From Ulvibacter litoralis (GTDB lineage Bacteria; Bacteroidota; Bacteroidia; Flavobacteriales; Flavobacteriaceae): a stretch of 64,000 nucleotides of DNA. The notes beneath the pieces were generated by a model that did not search any database, was not told the DNA's origin, and worked only from the letters and a program-made list of their open reading frames with translations. Positions 36,714 to 46,564 of this stretch are shown in pieces. Each line of letters begins with the position of its first letter. Within the stretch, counting starts at the first letter, position 1. Made by a program: the position numbers and the translations under genes. The DNA is taken from assembly GCF_900102055.1 (NCBI RefSeq), contig NZ_FNBA01000001.1:1017085-1081084 (forward strand), read 5' to 3'.

Positions 36714-37307
36714 TTATTCTTCTTCTTCTGAAATAGGTTTTGCAATAAATTCTGAAACTAAATTCTTCGCTTCTGCCAAGGCAGTGGTTAGGTCGTCGTT
36801 TTGAATAATATAATCAAATTGCGGTGCTGTAGCAAGCTCTACGGAAGCTTTGGCAATACGCATGTTTATTTTATCGTCGTCTTCCGTTTTGCGTTTTTTC
36901 AAGCGAATTTTAAGCTCGTCAATACTTGGAGGTTTCACGAAAACCGCTAAGGTTACATTCGGAAACTTCTTTTTAATGCGCAAACCACCTACCACGTCAA
37001 TATCAAAAATCACGTTTTTACCCATTGCCCAAAGACGTTCTACTTCTGTTTTTAAGGTTCCGTAAAAATTATCGCGATAGACTTCTTCCCACTCTAAAAA
37101 ATCACCGTTTTTAATGTGTTGTTTAAAATCTTTCAAATTGATAAAATAGTAGTCTTCACCGTGTCTTTCGTCGCCTCTAGGTTCTCTAGAAGTAGCCGAA
37201 ACAGAAAATGCTAGATTGAGTTCTTCTTGTTTAAGCAAGTATTGTACAATGGTGGTTTTTCCACTTCCTGAAGGTGCTGAAAAAACAAATAATTTGCCTC
37301 CTTTCAT
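36714..37307 (-). CDS. gmk: guanylate kinase
   Basis: A 197-residue enzyme that phosphorylates GMP to GDP. The P-loop is SAPSGSGKTT (10-19), the GMP-binding SATSREPRGDERHGEDYYF segment follows, and the FDIDVVGG motif is present. It overlaps yicC by one base and abuts nadD, so all three are translationally coupled. This yicC-gmk-nadD run is a common Bacteroidota housekeeping cluster. Confidence 0.97.
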   Translation of the reverse strand: MKGGKLFVFSAPSGSGKTTIVQYLLKQEELNLAFSVSATSREPRGDERHGEDYYFINLKDFKQHIKNGDFLEWEEVYRDNFYGTLKTEVERLWAMGKNVIFDIDVVGGLRIKKKFPNVTLAVFVKPPSIDELKIRLKKRKTEDDDKINMRIAKASVELATAPQFDYIIQNDDLTTALAEAKNLVSEFIAKPISEEEE

Positions 37308-38164
37308 TACAAAACGTTTAAAGCTTGTTCTTTAATTTTTTCTAATTCGTCCTTCATTTGAACCACTAACTGCTGCATAGGAGCAAAGTTGGCTTTAGAA
37401 CCAATGGTATTTATTTCACGACCAATTTCTTGGGTGATAAACCCTAATTTTTTCCCATTAGAATCGGTAGATTGTATGCTTTCGTTAAAGTAATTAAGGT
37501 GGTTTTTTAAACGTACCTTTTCTTCAGTGATGTCGTATTTTTCAAGATAGTACACAAGTTCTTGTTCAAAACGATTCTCATCCACTGTTTCTTTCAAGTC
37601 GCTTACTGCTTTGTGTAAACGTTCTCTTACATTTTCAATACGTTGTGGATCGATAGCAATTACTTCTTCAAGCAAGGCTGCAATTTTCTCAGCGCGCATT
37701 AAAAAGTCATTTTCTAATACTTTCCCTTCATCAGAGCGGTATTTGTTGATGTTTACTAAAGCTTCATCAATCGCTTCAATAATCACTTTAAACTCGGCTT
37801 CATCAACCTCTTCACGTTCCGTTTTAAGTGTCTCAGGCATTCTAACGGCCATTTTCAACAACTCCACTTCGTCGCCAGCAACCACATTCCGAAGCTGATT
37901 CATGTATTCTTTTACAAGTGTTTCGTTTAGTTTAGTTGTGGTTGTTTCACCAGTAACTTCAACATATAAATTAAAATCTACTTTACCACGTTCTAACGAT
38001 TTTGCAAGCATAGTGCGAATTACAAGCTCTTTCTCTCGATACATGGAGGGAACACGTGTGTTTAAATCCAAGTTTTTGCTGTTAAGCGATTTAACTTCTA
38101 CCGTGATTTTTTTAGATGGTAATTGCACCATGGCTTTACCATAGCCAGTCATAGATTGAATCAT
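37307..38164 (-). CDS. yicC: YicC/YloC family endoribonuclease
   Basis: A 285-residue protein opening MIQSMTGYGKA, the family hallmark, and ending with GFITQEIGREINTIGSKAN and an amphipathic C-terminal helix (VVQMKDELEKIKEQALNVL), both standard. YicC-type proteins are stress-linked endoribonucleases that fold as ring-shaped oligomers. It is first in the yicC-gmk-nadD transcript, with a TACCTTTG promoter 18 bases upstream. Confidence 0.95.
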   Translation of the reverse strand: MIQSMTGYGKAMVQLPSKKITVEVKSLNSKNLDLNTRVPSMYREKELVIRTMLAKSLERGKVDFNLYVEVTGETTTTKLNETLVKEYMNQLRNVVAGDEVELLKMAVRMPETLKTEREEVDEAEFKVIIEAIDEALVNINKYRSDEGKVLENDFLMRAEKIAALLEEVIAIDPQRIENVRERLHKAVSDLKETVDENRFEQELVYYLEKYDITEEKVRLKNHLNYFNESIQSTDSNGKKLGFITQEIGREINTIGSKANFAPMQQLVVQMKDELEKIKEQALNVL

Positions 38165-38182
38165 ATACAGATTTTAGAATGG

Positions 38183-38190
38183 CAAAGGTA
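38183..38190 (-). promoter_or_regulatory. predicted -7 promoter element of yicC-gmk-nadD, TACCTTTG
   Basis: CAAAGGTA on the plus strand; reads TACCTTTG on the minus strand, 18 bases before the yicC ATG. Confidence 0.6.
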
Positions 38191-38241
38191 CTAATTTTCA
38201 AGTTCAGACGTAAAGCGAAGGCTGCAATACTACGAATGCTC

Positions 38242-39201
38242 TTATTCGTCTTTTAAAAAAGCTAACGTACGCTGTTCACTATAGTACAAATGATTGTTGA
38301 TGTGAAACCCTACGTGACCACCATATTTAGGTGTTTCTAGGAAGACATGTTCAGATTCGGAAGCAATTTTATACGGGTAACAATCGGGCGATAAAAAGCT
38401 GTCATTTAGCGCGTTTAATATAAGCACAGGAACAGTAATGTGTTTCAAATACGGAAGACTACTGCTTTTTTCATAATAATCGTACGCATCTTTGAAGCCA
38501 CCAGCCGGGGCGGTGTATAGATTGTCAAACTTAAAAAGAGAGGTGATCTTTCGATAGGTTTTTGGCGTCATTCTTTTCGGGAATCGTGCCATTTTCCGCT
38601 TGTATTTTTTACGTAAATCTAGGATAAAAGTGGTGCTATAGACTAAGTTTCTACGTTTTTCGAGGGCTTCAAGAGAGCCTCTTAAGTTGATGGGCGTAGA
38701 AATAGCCACTCCTTTTTTTACTTGCTTCGGAAGGTTTTTTTGTTCTCCTAAATACTTCAACACTAAATTACCACCAAGGCTAAAACCAATAAGGTGAATG
38801 TGTTGGTATTTCGATTTTTTCAGAAGGTATTCAACCACAAAAGCCAAATCGGATGTGTCTCCCGAATTGTACGATGAAAACAACAAATTATCCTCACCGC
38901 TGCAGCCACGATGGTTCATGGCAACTACATCCCATCCGTTTTCGATAAGTAGTTTTGCTTGTCCTTTGATATAACGTCGCTGTGCATTGCCCTCTAAACC
39001 GTGCAAAAGAATGGCAACTTTTTCTGTTTTTTCTTCGGAAAAGGACCAATCTACATCTATGAAATCTTGATCTGGAAGTTGTAAGCGTTCTCTTTTTTGA
39101 ACCAATTTCAGGTCTGGACGTAATTTGGCTGAATAAATAGTAGAAAAATGACCATTTTTAAAAGGAAGCTTCGGTTGGAAATTACTTTTTACTAGAGGCA
39201 T
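38242..39201 (-). CDS. alpha/beta hydrolase, YheT type
   Basis: A 319-residue serine hydrolase. The nucleophile elbow GFSLGGN (Ser near 143) is present, preceded by HGLEGNAQRRYIKGQ and NHRGCSGEDN, both YheT hallmarks, and followed by a late Asp (LNALNDSFLSP) and His (YGGHVGF). The family covers esterases and lipases of unclear substrate. A TAATTTTG element at 39232-39239 on this strand serves it, divergent from the thioesterase gene. Confidence 0.92.
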   Translation of the reverse strand: MPLVKSNFQPKLPFKNGHFSTIYSAKLRPDLKLVQKRERLQLPDQDFIDVDWSFSEEKTEKVAILLHGLEGNAQRRYIKGQAKLLIENGWDVVAMNHRGCSGEDNLLFSSYNSGDTSDLAFVVEYLLKKSKYQHIHLIGFSLGGNLVLKYLGEQKNLPKQVKKGVAISTPINLRGSLEALEKRRNLVYSTTFILDLRKKYKRKMARFPKRMTPKTYRKITSLFKFDNLYTAPAGGFKDAYDYYEKSSSLPYLKHITVPVLILNALNDSFLSPDCYPYKIASESEHVFLETPKYGGHVGFHINNHLYYSEQRTLAFLKDE

Positions 39202-39231
39202 GAGGTTTCTAAAAATTTATGCAAAATCTAA

Positions 39232-39272
39232 CAAAATTAGTATGCAGGCATAGCAAAAGTAGGTTAAATTTG
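39232..39272. promoter_or_regulatory. divergent promoter elements, hydrolase and thioesterase genes
   Basis: TAATTTTG on the minus strand (39232-39239) precedes the hydrolase gene by 30 bases; TAAATTTG on the plus strand (39265-39272) precedes the thioesterase ATG at 39287 by 14 bases. The initiation sites must be close together. Confidence 0.5.
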
Positions 39273-39286
39273 TAAAAAAAATTTAG

Positions 39287-39763
39287 ATGTATACAAAAGA
39301 ATTTGAAATCCGTTGGAGCGATGTAGATGCCAATCTTCATTTAAGAAACAGTGCGTATATTGATTTTATGAGTCACACGCGTATGAGTTTCTTTTTAGAG
39401 TACGGTTTTGGTCAATTGCAATTGTCAAAATTAAATTTAGGGCCTGTTGCACTTTACGAGCACATGTATTATTTTAAGGAAGTATTTCCAGGAAATCCAA
39501 TTCGCGTTTCGTTACAATTGAAAGGTATTTCTGAAGACGGAATGTTTTTCGAATTTAGACACAACTTTTACGACAGCTCGAATAAAAACGTTGCCCGTTG
39601 TGAAATGATGGGCGCTTGGATTAATTTAAAAGAACGAAAATTAACCGGATTGCCTGAAGATTTATTGGCCAATTTAAGTGGTTTGGATAGAACCGACGAT
39701 TTTAAAATATTGACCAAAGAAGACACACGCCGTTACGGACAAGTTCCTCAAGACTTGGAATAA
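39287..39763 (+). CDS. acyl-CoA thioesterase (hot-dog fold)
   Basis: A 158-residue hot-dog-fold protein. FEIRWSDVDANLHLRNSAYIDFMSHTRMSFF is the thioesterase-like signature, with the active-site Asp in WSDVD. The family cleaves acyl-CoA or acyl-ACP thioesters; the chain length cannot be read here. The tail (LTGLPEDLLANLSGL) is usual. It is a single gene with its own promoter and terminator. Confidence 0.88.
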   Translation: MYTKEFEIRWSDVDANLHLRNSAYIDFMSHTRMSFFLEYGFGQLQLSKLNLGPVALYEHMYYFKEVFPGNPIRVSLQLKGISEDGMFFEFRHNFYDSSNKNVARCEMMGAWINLKERKLTGLPEDLLANLSGLDRTDDFKILTKEDTRRYGQVPQDLE

Positions 39764-39769
39764 ATAATA

Positions 39770-39811
39770 AAGAGCCAAGAAACTAGACTTTTGACCTGAA
39801 TCTTGGCTCTT
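39770..39811. terminator. bidirectional terminator
   Basis: AAGAGCCAAGA (39770-39780) pairs with TCTTGGCTCTT (39801-39811) across a 20-base loop; T-rich beyond, and it faces the convergent SnoaL-like gene. Confidence 0.8.
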
Positions 39812-39842
39812 ATCTTTTGTTGTGGAGTATTTAGACTCTTTA

Positions 39843-40202
39843 CTATTCAGAGTCGTAGAAAAACTGCTCTTTTACTATTTTTCCATCTTTTACTTGGTAC
39901 ACGCCAATTTCTGACATCTGACTGCGTTGACCGCTTTCTTTGTGTGTGGTGTCCATATCGAAACGAACACTGAACCAATTATCGGCTACAATTGGCTGAC
40001 TCGCATTGCTGCTATGTACTTCAAAGGTTTCGTTCCACCATTCTCCTTTTTTGGCAATTTCTTCCATGCCTTTTGCGGTAGGGTATTCACCTGTAGCTTC
40101 AACACTAACAATATTAGGGCTGTATAATTCTTGGTAGCAACGTGCTTCTTCATTATTGTTGAACCACGTAACTAAATTGTTTGCTATTTCTTCCGTTTTC
40201 AT
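39843..40202 (-). CDS. SnoaL-like/NTF2-like protein
   Basis: A 119-residue single-domain protein with the cone-shaped NTF2-like fold signature: an N-terminal helix NLVTWFNNNEEARCYQELYSPNIVS, and C-terminal strands FSVRFDMDTTH and IGVYQVKDGKIVKEQFFYD. Such proteins are often annotated as SnoaL-like polyketide cyclases but most are of unknown function. No catalytic residue can be assigned. Confidence 0.82.
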   Translation of the reverse strand: MKTEEIANNLVTWFNNNEEARCYQELYSPNIVSVEATGEYPTAKGMEEIAKKGEWWNETFEVHSSNASQPIVADNWFSVRFDMDTTHKESGQRSQMSEIGVYQVKDGKIVKEQFFYDSE

Positions 40203-40279
40203 CGTAAGGTTTTTAAAATTAGAGAACTAAAAATACAATTTTTTTTAATTGTCTGTGTCATTAAAAGGTTACGAATCAA

Positions 40280-41191
40280 TTAATTGATGGATTGTTTCTT
40301 TCTGAATAACGGTTTTTTTTGAGAAGATAAAAAGACACCCACAAAAATGAGCAAGGCAGCGCCAGCACGCAGCGGAGTAAGTGCATCTGAACCTATGGCT
40401 ATCGCAAATAACACGGCAATTAACGGCTGCAAATAAATAAATGCACCGATGGTTGAAGGACTTAATTGCTTGAGGGCATAGATGTTAAATAGATAGGTTA
40501 AAACCGTGGTTCCAATCACCACAAAAGCTAGTTTCCAAATAGCGTCAAAGTCAAGATCTGTCCAGGCAACAGCGGTGAATTCTGAGAGTCCGATTGGTAA
40601 ATTGATCAGGGTTGCAAATAGAAACAAAAACTTCATTAATGTAATGGAGCTGTATTTTGCCGTTAACGGTTTCACCATGATAAGGTAAATGGAGTACGAG
40701 GTTGCATTTACAATAAAGAGCAAGTTCCCAACAGGGATGTTTGGAGCATTGGCTTGCGTTTTAGCGCCAAATAGAATCAATACCAATGCGCCAGCTAATC
40801 CTAAACCAATCCCGATAGACTTTATCCATGTAATTCGTTCGCGTAAAAAGAAAGCGGATAAAATCAACAATAGAACGGGCGATAATGTAATAACTACACT
40901 ACTGTTTATAGGTGTTGAAAGACTTAGTCCTTTAAAAAACATAAGCATGTTAAGGACCATTCCAAAAAAGGCACAGGCAATAATTCGTCCCCAATCTCTT
41001 CGTTCAATTTTTTCGGAAGGATAGAATAAACTAAGAATCCAAAATACAAGACCTGCTCCTACAACACGCAACAAAATAAAACCATAGGGTTCAATTACGG
41101 TGGGCATGAGACCTTTGGCAATGGTGTGATTTATTCCATAGATAGTGCTCGCCAAAGTGGCTGCTAGAAGGGCAAGAATTCGTTTGTTCAT
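40280..41191 (-). CDS. EamA-family (DMT) transporter
   Basis: A 303-residue inner-membrane protein with two EamA repeats and ten predicted membrane segments; GFILLRVVGAGLVFWIL, LNMLMFFKGLSLSTPINSSVV and the second repeat GTTVLTYLFNIYALKQLSPSTIGAFIYLQPLIAVLF are hallmark stretches. The family exports amino acids, metabolites and drugs; the substrate is unknown. It follows the ArsC-like gene by three bases, so they are co-transcribed. Confidence 0.93.
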   Translation of the reverse strand: MNKRILALLAATLASTIYGINHTIAKGLMPTVIEPYGFILLRVVGAGLVFWILSLFYPSEKIERRDWGRIIACAFFGMVLNMLMFFKGLSLSTPINSSVVITLSPVLLLILSAFFLRERITWIKSIGIGLGLAGALVLILFGAKTQANAPNIPVGNLLFIVNATSYSIYLIMVKPLTAKYSSITLMKFLFLFATLINLPIGLSEFTAVAWTDLDFDAIWKLAFVVIGTTVLTYLFNIYALKQLSPSTIGAFIYLQPLIAVLFAIAIGSDALTPLRAGAALLIFVGVFLSSQKKPLFRKKQSIN

Positions 41192-41194
41192 AGT

Positions 41195-41548
41195 TTACGA
41201 ATGAATCGAATTTTTAGCGGCTTCAACTGTTTTTTTACTGTTTCCGATAAAAATTTCAGAAGCATTGATAATTACAGGGCGTTTTAAAAAAGTGTAATGC
41301 TCCAAAAGGAGGCTTTTAAAATCTTTTTCGCTTAAGGTTTCGTCTTTTAAGTTTCGCTCTTTGTACAACTTTGCTCTTTTGCTGAAAAGCGCTTCATAAC
41401 TTCCCGCTAAATCATGTAATTCGTCAAGCTGCTTTACGGTTAGTGGCTCGCTTTTTATGTCTTGTTTCTGAAAGGATTGCGGTAAATCAATGTCTTTCAT
41501 AATTCGCTTACAGGTATCGCAGGTTGTTAAGTAGTAGATTTTTTTCAT
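41195..41548 (-). CDS. ArsC/Spx-family thioredoxin-fold protein
   Basis: A 117-residue thioredoxin-fold protein. The N-terminal motif CDTCKR has Cys10 and Cys13, and the later LKRPVII motif carries the Arg-Pro conserved in ArsC and Spx. The pair CxxC plus RP fits the ArsC/Spx group; whether it reduces arsenate or senses disulphide stress is undetermined. It begins the transcript with the EamA-type gene, three bases away. Confidence 0.88.
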   Translation of the reverse strand: MKKIYYLTTCDTCKRIMKDIDLPQSFQKQDIKSEPLTVKQLDELHDLAGSYEALFSKRAKLYKERNLKDETLSEKDFKSLLLEHYTFLKRPVIINASEIFIGNSKKTVEAAKNSIHS

Positions 41549-41639
41549 TTTGAAGCCTTTTTAGAATCTTATAAAGAAGTACAAAATAACCTCTTTTATA
41601 AACAAATTCCTTTAATTTTATCTGAAAATATACAGCGCG

Positions 41640-42095
41640 ATGGAATTTAACTTTGATACAACTTTAAAAAATAGAACACTACTGCTTCAGATTTTAGAAG
41701 CACTTTCATTAGACCAATTGAATAAGGTCCCAGAGGGGTTCAATAACAACATTTTTTGGAATATTAAACACGTTGTCGTTACGCAACAATTGCTAGTGTA
41801 CGGATTGTCTAATTTGCCCATGTTAGTGGCTAGTGAGGATATTGAGATGTACCGAAAAGGCACCAAGGTAGAAGGAGCTGTTTCCGAAGAAGACGTTGAA
41901 AAGCTTAAAAAAGAACTCTTCACAACCCTAGAACAAACGCAACTAGATTATAAGGCGGGACTTTTTAAAACGTATACCGAATATACCGTGACCACAAAAT
42001 CGACCTTAACCAAGGTAGAAGAGGCGATTATTTTCAATACGTTTCACGAAGGAATTCACTTGGGCTACGTTTTAGCTTTAAAACACCTTATTTAA
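41640..42095 (+). CDS. DinB-like four-helix-bundle protein
   Basis: A 151-residue protein of the DinB/YfiT-like four-helix metal-binding group. The three metal-binding His positions fit WNIKHVV (first) and NTFHEGIHLGYV (second and third). The family includes thiol transferases such as bacillithiol transferase and many of unknown activity. Its stop codon overlaps the convergent DUF3298 gene by 8 bases. Confidence 0.85.
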   Translation: MEFNFDTTLKNRTLLLQILEALSLDQLNKVPEGFNNNIFWNIKHVVVTQQLLVYGLSNLPMLVASEDIEMYRKGTKVEGAVSEEDVEKLKKELFTTLEQTQLDYKAGLFKTYTEYTVTTKSTLTKVEEAIIFNTFHEGIHLGYVLALKHLI

Positions 42096-42846
42096 TCGCT
42101 AAAAAAGGAGCAGCTTCGTCCAGTGGGATTGAAAGCTCTATTGGTCCGTCGGCATAACTTGCAATTTCATATTGATTGTACAATAGCAACAGTGTGTCTT
42201 TCGTAAATCCGATGGTTTCCGGAAGCGCAAATTTCTCGTCTTCAAACCAAAATCCGGTCGAATTTATAGATTCGTTTTTCGGAATAGAATGAGCTTCTCT
42301 AAATTTAGTTTCGGCGAATGTGGTAAACGCTTCACGATTTTTTAAAAGTTCTTCGGAAGTGATTTCAGCTCCGTTTTTGGAGCGTACATTTAAAAAAGTA
42401 ACGTGTCCGTATCCATGAGCGCCTCCTGTATAAAGGTAATCACGCATTTCTATGGAAGTCATTTTAGGTGAACGGTAGGATTCTACGATGTTAATTTCGG
42501 CAAAATATTCGGCCGACATGTCTGGGAATTCGGCGCTGTGCAATCGGTAGGTTTTTATAAATTCTGAAGCTGCTTCAGAGATGGTTTTTGCTTTCGAAAT
42601 ACTATCGTCGCCAATATGTAAAGCTGTAATAATGTGTTTTTTGATGGCTTCATTAATTCGTTCTGAAGCTTTCGTGTCGTCCATAGCCTCTACGTAATTT
42701 ATGGTGAGTTCTGGGCACGAAATGGTCTTGCAAACTTCAAAAGAAGCTTCTGTGAAACTTTCCGAAGAGAAATTTACGGGAACCTCTAATTGACAACTTG
42801 TTACAGCAAAAAAGAGGACGATAATAGCTAATATTCTGTTATTCAT
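42088..42846 (-). CDS. DUF3298-type lipoprotein
   Basis: A 252-residue lipoprotein (VTSC, Cys18). A DUF4163-like part is followed by a DUF3298 domain with YTGGAHGYGHVTFLN and the C-terminal IGFTKDTLLLLYNQYEIASYADGP. These domains occur in PdaC and RsiV-like sensor or deacetylase proteins; here only the envelope-facing lipoprotein is evident. Function unknown. It is convergent with the DinB-like gene. Confidence 0.86.
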   Translation of the reverse strand: MNNRILAIIVLFFAVTSCQLEVPVNFSSESFTEASFEVCKTISCPELTINYVEAMDDTKASERINEAIKKHIITALHIGDDSISKAKTISEAASEFIKTYRLHSAEFPDMSAEYFAEINIVESYRSPKMTSIEMRDYLYTGGAHGYGHVTFLNVRSKNGAEITSEELLKNREAFTTFAETKFREAHSIPKNESINSTGFWFEDEKFALPETIGFTKDTLLLLYNQYEIASYADGPIELSIPLDEAAPFLAIK

Positions 42847-42889
42847 TCGTTAAAAATAAACAAGATTTAATAATAAAGGTTTAAAGATT

Positions 42890-42897
42890 TACTTTTG
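42890..42897 (+). promoter_or_regulatory. predicted -7 promoter element, TACTTTTG
   Basis: Matches TAnnTTTG, 17 bases before the ATG at 42915. Confidence 0.5.
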
Positions 42898-42914
42898 TTT
42901 TAAAATAGAATATA

Positions 42915-44057
42915 ATGAAGTTCAACACCAAAGCAATTCACGGCGGACAACACGATGTAGATCCAGCATACGGAGCGGTAATGCCTCCTATTTACCAAAC
43001 AACGACTTATTCGCAAACCACACCTGGAGGTCATAAAGGATTTGAGTATTCTAGAAGTGGAAATCCGACCAGAGCTGCGTTAGAACGTGCTTTTGCGAGT
43101 TTAGAAAATGGGAACTACGGAATGGCTTTTGGAAGCGGTTTAGCGGCGATTGATGCTGTTTTGAAATTATTAAAACCTGGCGATGAGGTGGTTTCTACTA
43201 ATGATTTATACGGAGGGTCGTACCGACTGTTTACCAAGATTTACGAAGACTTTGGAATTAAATTTCACTTTGTTGGAATGGGAAATGCGAGTAACATTGA
43301 AAACTTTATTACAGAAAAAACAAAATTGATTTGGGTTGAAACACCAACCAATCCAATGATGAATATTATAGACATTAAAGCGGCGGCGGCAATTGCAAAA
43401 AAACACAAAGTACTTTTGGCGGTAGATAATACCTTCGCAACGCCTTACTTACAACAACCTTTGGAGCTAGGAGCCGATATTGTAATGCACAGTGCTACAA
43501 AATACCTTGGCGGACATAGTGATGTGGTGATGGGTGCTTTAATTGTGAAAGATAAGGAACTGGCAGATCGTTTGTATTTTATTCAGAATGCAAGCGGCGC
43601 AATTTGTGGGCCACAAGATAGTTTCTTAATGCTTCGCGGACTTAAAACACTGCATGTTCGTATGCAGCGTCATTGTGAGAATGGAAAGAAGGTTGCAGAA
43701 TATTTGGCAACACACCCTAAAATTGAAAACGTATATTGGCCAGGGTTTGAAAGTCATGCCAATCATGAAATTGCAAAAGCGCAGATGAATGATTTCGGCG
43801 GAATGATTTCGTTTGTAACCAAAGGCAATAATTACGAAGATGCAATTAAGATTGTTGAAAATCTTAAACTATTTACCCTTGCTGAAAGTTTAGGAGGCGT
43901 AGAGAGTCTGGCAGGACATCCAGCGAGTATGACACACGCAAGCATTCCGAAGGAAGAGCGCGAAAAAACAGGTGTTGTAGATGCCCTTATCAGGCTCAGT
44001 GTTGGAATTGAAGACGCAGACGATTTAATTGCAGATTTGGAACAAGCAATAGGATAA
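42915..44057 (+). CDS. trans-sulphuration enzyme (cystathionine gamma-synthase type)
   Basis: A 380-residue PLP enzyme of the Cys/Met metabolism family. FEYSRSGNPTR (43-53) is the family signature and the Schiff-base Lys196 lies in MHSATKYLGGHSDVV. Other residues are YGGSYRLF and ESLGGVESLAGHPASMTHASIP. Family members are cystathionine gamma-synthase, cystathionine gamma-lyase and O-acetylhomoserine sulphhydrylase; the first is the usual call for this type in flavobacteria, and sequence alone does not decide. It is monocistronic, with its own promoter motif and a terminator. Confidence 0.93.
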   Translation: MKFNTKAIHGGQHDVDPAYGAVMPPIYQTTTYSQTTPGGHKGFEYSRSGNPTRAALERAFASLENGNYGMAFGSGLAAIDAVLKLLKPGDEVVSTNDLYGGSYRLFTKIYEDFGIKFHFVGMGNASNIENFITEKTKLIWVETPTNPMMNIIDIKAAAAIAKKHKVLLAVDNTFATPYLQQPLELGADIVMHSATKYLGGHSDVVMGALIVKDKELADRLYFIQNASGAICGPQDSFLMLRGLKTLHVRMQRHCENGKKVAEYLATHPKIENVYWPGFESHANHEIAKAQMNDFGGMISFVTKGNNYEDAIKIVENLKLFTLAESLGGVESLAGHPASMTHASIPKEEREKTGVVDALIRLSVGIEDADDLIADLEQAIG

Positions 44058-44080
44058 TACGTTTGAAATATAAAGACATA

Positions 44081-44111
44081 AAAAAGCCCATCTGTTACGG
44101 ATGGGCTTTTT
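44081..44111. terminator. bidirectional terminator
   Basis: AAAAAGCCCATC (44081-44092) pairs exactly with GATGGGCTTTTT (44100-44111) around a 7-base loop. It also serves the convergent gene. Confidence 0.93.
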
Positions 44112-44131
44112 GTATATCGTAAATCTTTGTT

Positions 44132-44932
44132 TTAATCTAAGTAGTAAATGTACCCTAAGTTTAACCAGTAAATCCAGTCGTTCGCTTTGTTTTCTGGAAC
44201 TTCTACCAGTCCGTTGTTGTCAAAGCTAGGATTTAAACCATCCACCCAGTTCGAAAAATAAAACTGCCAACGGCTGTCAAGCATTAAATCACTTAACGGA
44301 GTTAATTTATAGCGAATACCAACACTGGTTACTAATCCCCATGTGTTTCCTGGTTCTTGCTGAAAGGCGTTTAAATATTTATCTGGAGTTGAAATAGGCG
44401 TGTTTAATGGTCCTAATTCTGAATGTACTTCTGGATCAAAACTAACCCAGTGTAACCCCATACTAATAAAAGGAGCTATTTTATAATCGCCAGCTGCATA
44501 ATCACGTATGCTAAGTGGGAAGTATTCTAATTGTGTTCCAATATCGAAAACGGTTGTAGAACCCTTCATACCTCTTAGTTGCTCTGCAGTTATAGAAGTT
44601 TTGTCAGGATCTACCCAAGGACCATAATGAGAGAAATTGGTTTTATGGTAATCAATTTCATTTCTAATCTTGAAGTGATCGTTAAAATAAGTCGCTTTTG
44701 TATAACAGTTACAATCTGCTCGATATGAAAAGTTTATATAGTGAACCAATCCAATACCAATACCCACGTTTTGAGAATTGGTTTCGAAATCGTTTCGAAC
44801 TCCATAATCTGAGTAAAAAGCAACGGGACCAGTTATAATTCCTAGCTCGTTTGAGAAACCAAGTTGGCTATAAACGTCTTGTTTTGAGAAAGCAAGAAGT
44901 AAAAATACCAATAGCAAATTTCTGGTATTCAT
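44132..44932 (-). CDS. THC0290_0291-type outer-membrane protein
   Basis: A 266-residue exported protein with a signal peptide (LLLVFLLLAFSKQDVYSQ) and a beta-rich mature region (ELGIITGPVAFYSDYGVRNDFETNSQNVGIGIGL, WIYWLNLGYIYYLD) fitting an outer-membrane barrel. In Flavobacteriaceae this family sits next to gdhA and is sometimes misnamed glutamate dehydrogenase. Here it is divergent from gdhA with 170 bases between, so that label would be wrong by inheritance. Function unknown. Confidence 0.83.
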   Translation of the reverse strand: MNTRNLLLVFLLLAFSKQDVYSQLGFSNELGIITGPVAFYSDYGVRNDFETNSQNVGIGIGLVHYINFSYRADCNCYTKATYFNDHFKIRNEIDYHKTNFSHYGPWVDPDKTSITAEQLRGMKGSTTVFDIGTQLEYFPLSIRDYAAGDYKIAPFISMGLHWVSFDPEVHSELGPLNTPISTPDKYLNAFQQEPGNTWGLVTSVGIRYKLTPLSDLMLDSRWQFYFSNWVDGLNPSFDNNGLVEVPENKANDWIYWLNLGYIYYLD

Positions 44933-44960
44933 TGTAAATTAGGTTTAGTTTGAGACGCAA

Positions 44961-45060
44961 CAAATATATAAAAACATATGAAACAGAGAAATTTAATGTC
45001 GATATTTCGCTTATTTATATAATTTTAGACAGTTTATTTTTCACATTAAACATATATTTG
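44961..45060. promoter_or_regulatory. divergent promoter region of the outer-membrane protein gene and gdhA
   Basis: TATATTTG on the minus strand (44961-44968) lies 28 bases before the outer-membrane protein ATG. TATATTTG on the plus strand (45053-45060) lies 42 bases before the gdhA ATG. Both match the consensus fully. Confidence 0.6.
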
Positions 45061-45069
45061 TCCTCTTAA

Positions 45070-46446
<1,377 letters not shown>

Positions 46447-46469
46447 AATCCTTTTTTACTTATATTTTT

Positions 46470-46500
46470 GAAAAGGTTGTCTTTAAAAGGCAACCTTTTC
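46470..46500 (+). terminator. hairpin after gdhA, probable terminator
   Basis: GAAAAGGTTG (46470-46479) pairs perfectly with CAACCTTTTC (46491-46500). The T-run is within the stem, so termination may be partial. Confidence 0.7.
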
Positions 46501-46564
46501 GATTTAAATGGCGCAATAAATTCTTAGATAGTTTGTTATATTTTTCAAACCCACGCAATAGCTT

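Noticed and set aside
44132-44932. Glutamate dehydrogenase annotation for the protein next to gdhA
   Set aside because: It is an exported beta-rich protein with no dehydrogenase motif; the true enzyme is at 45103.
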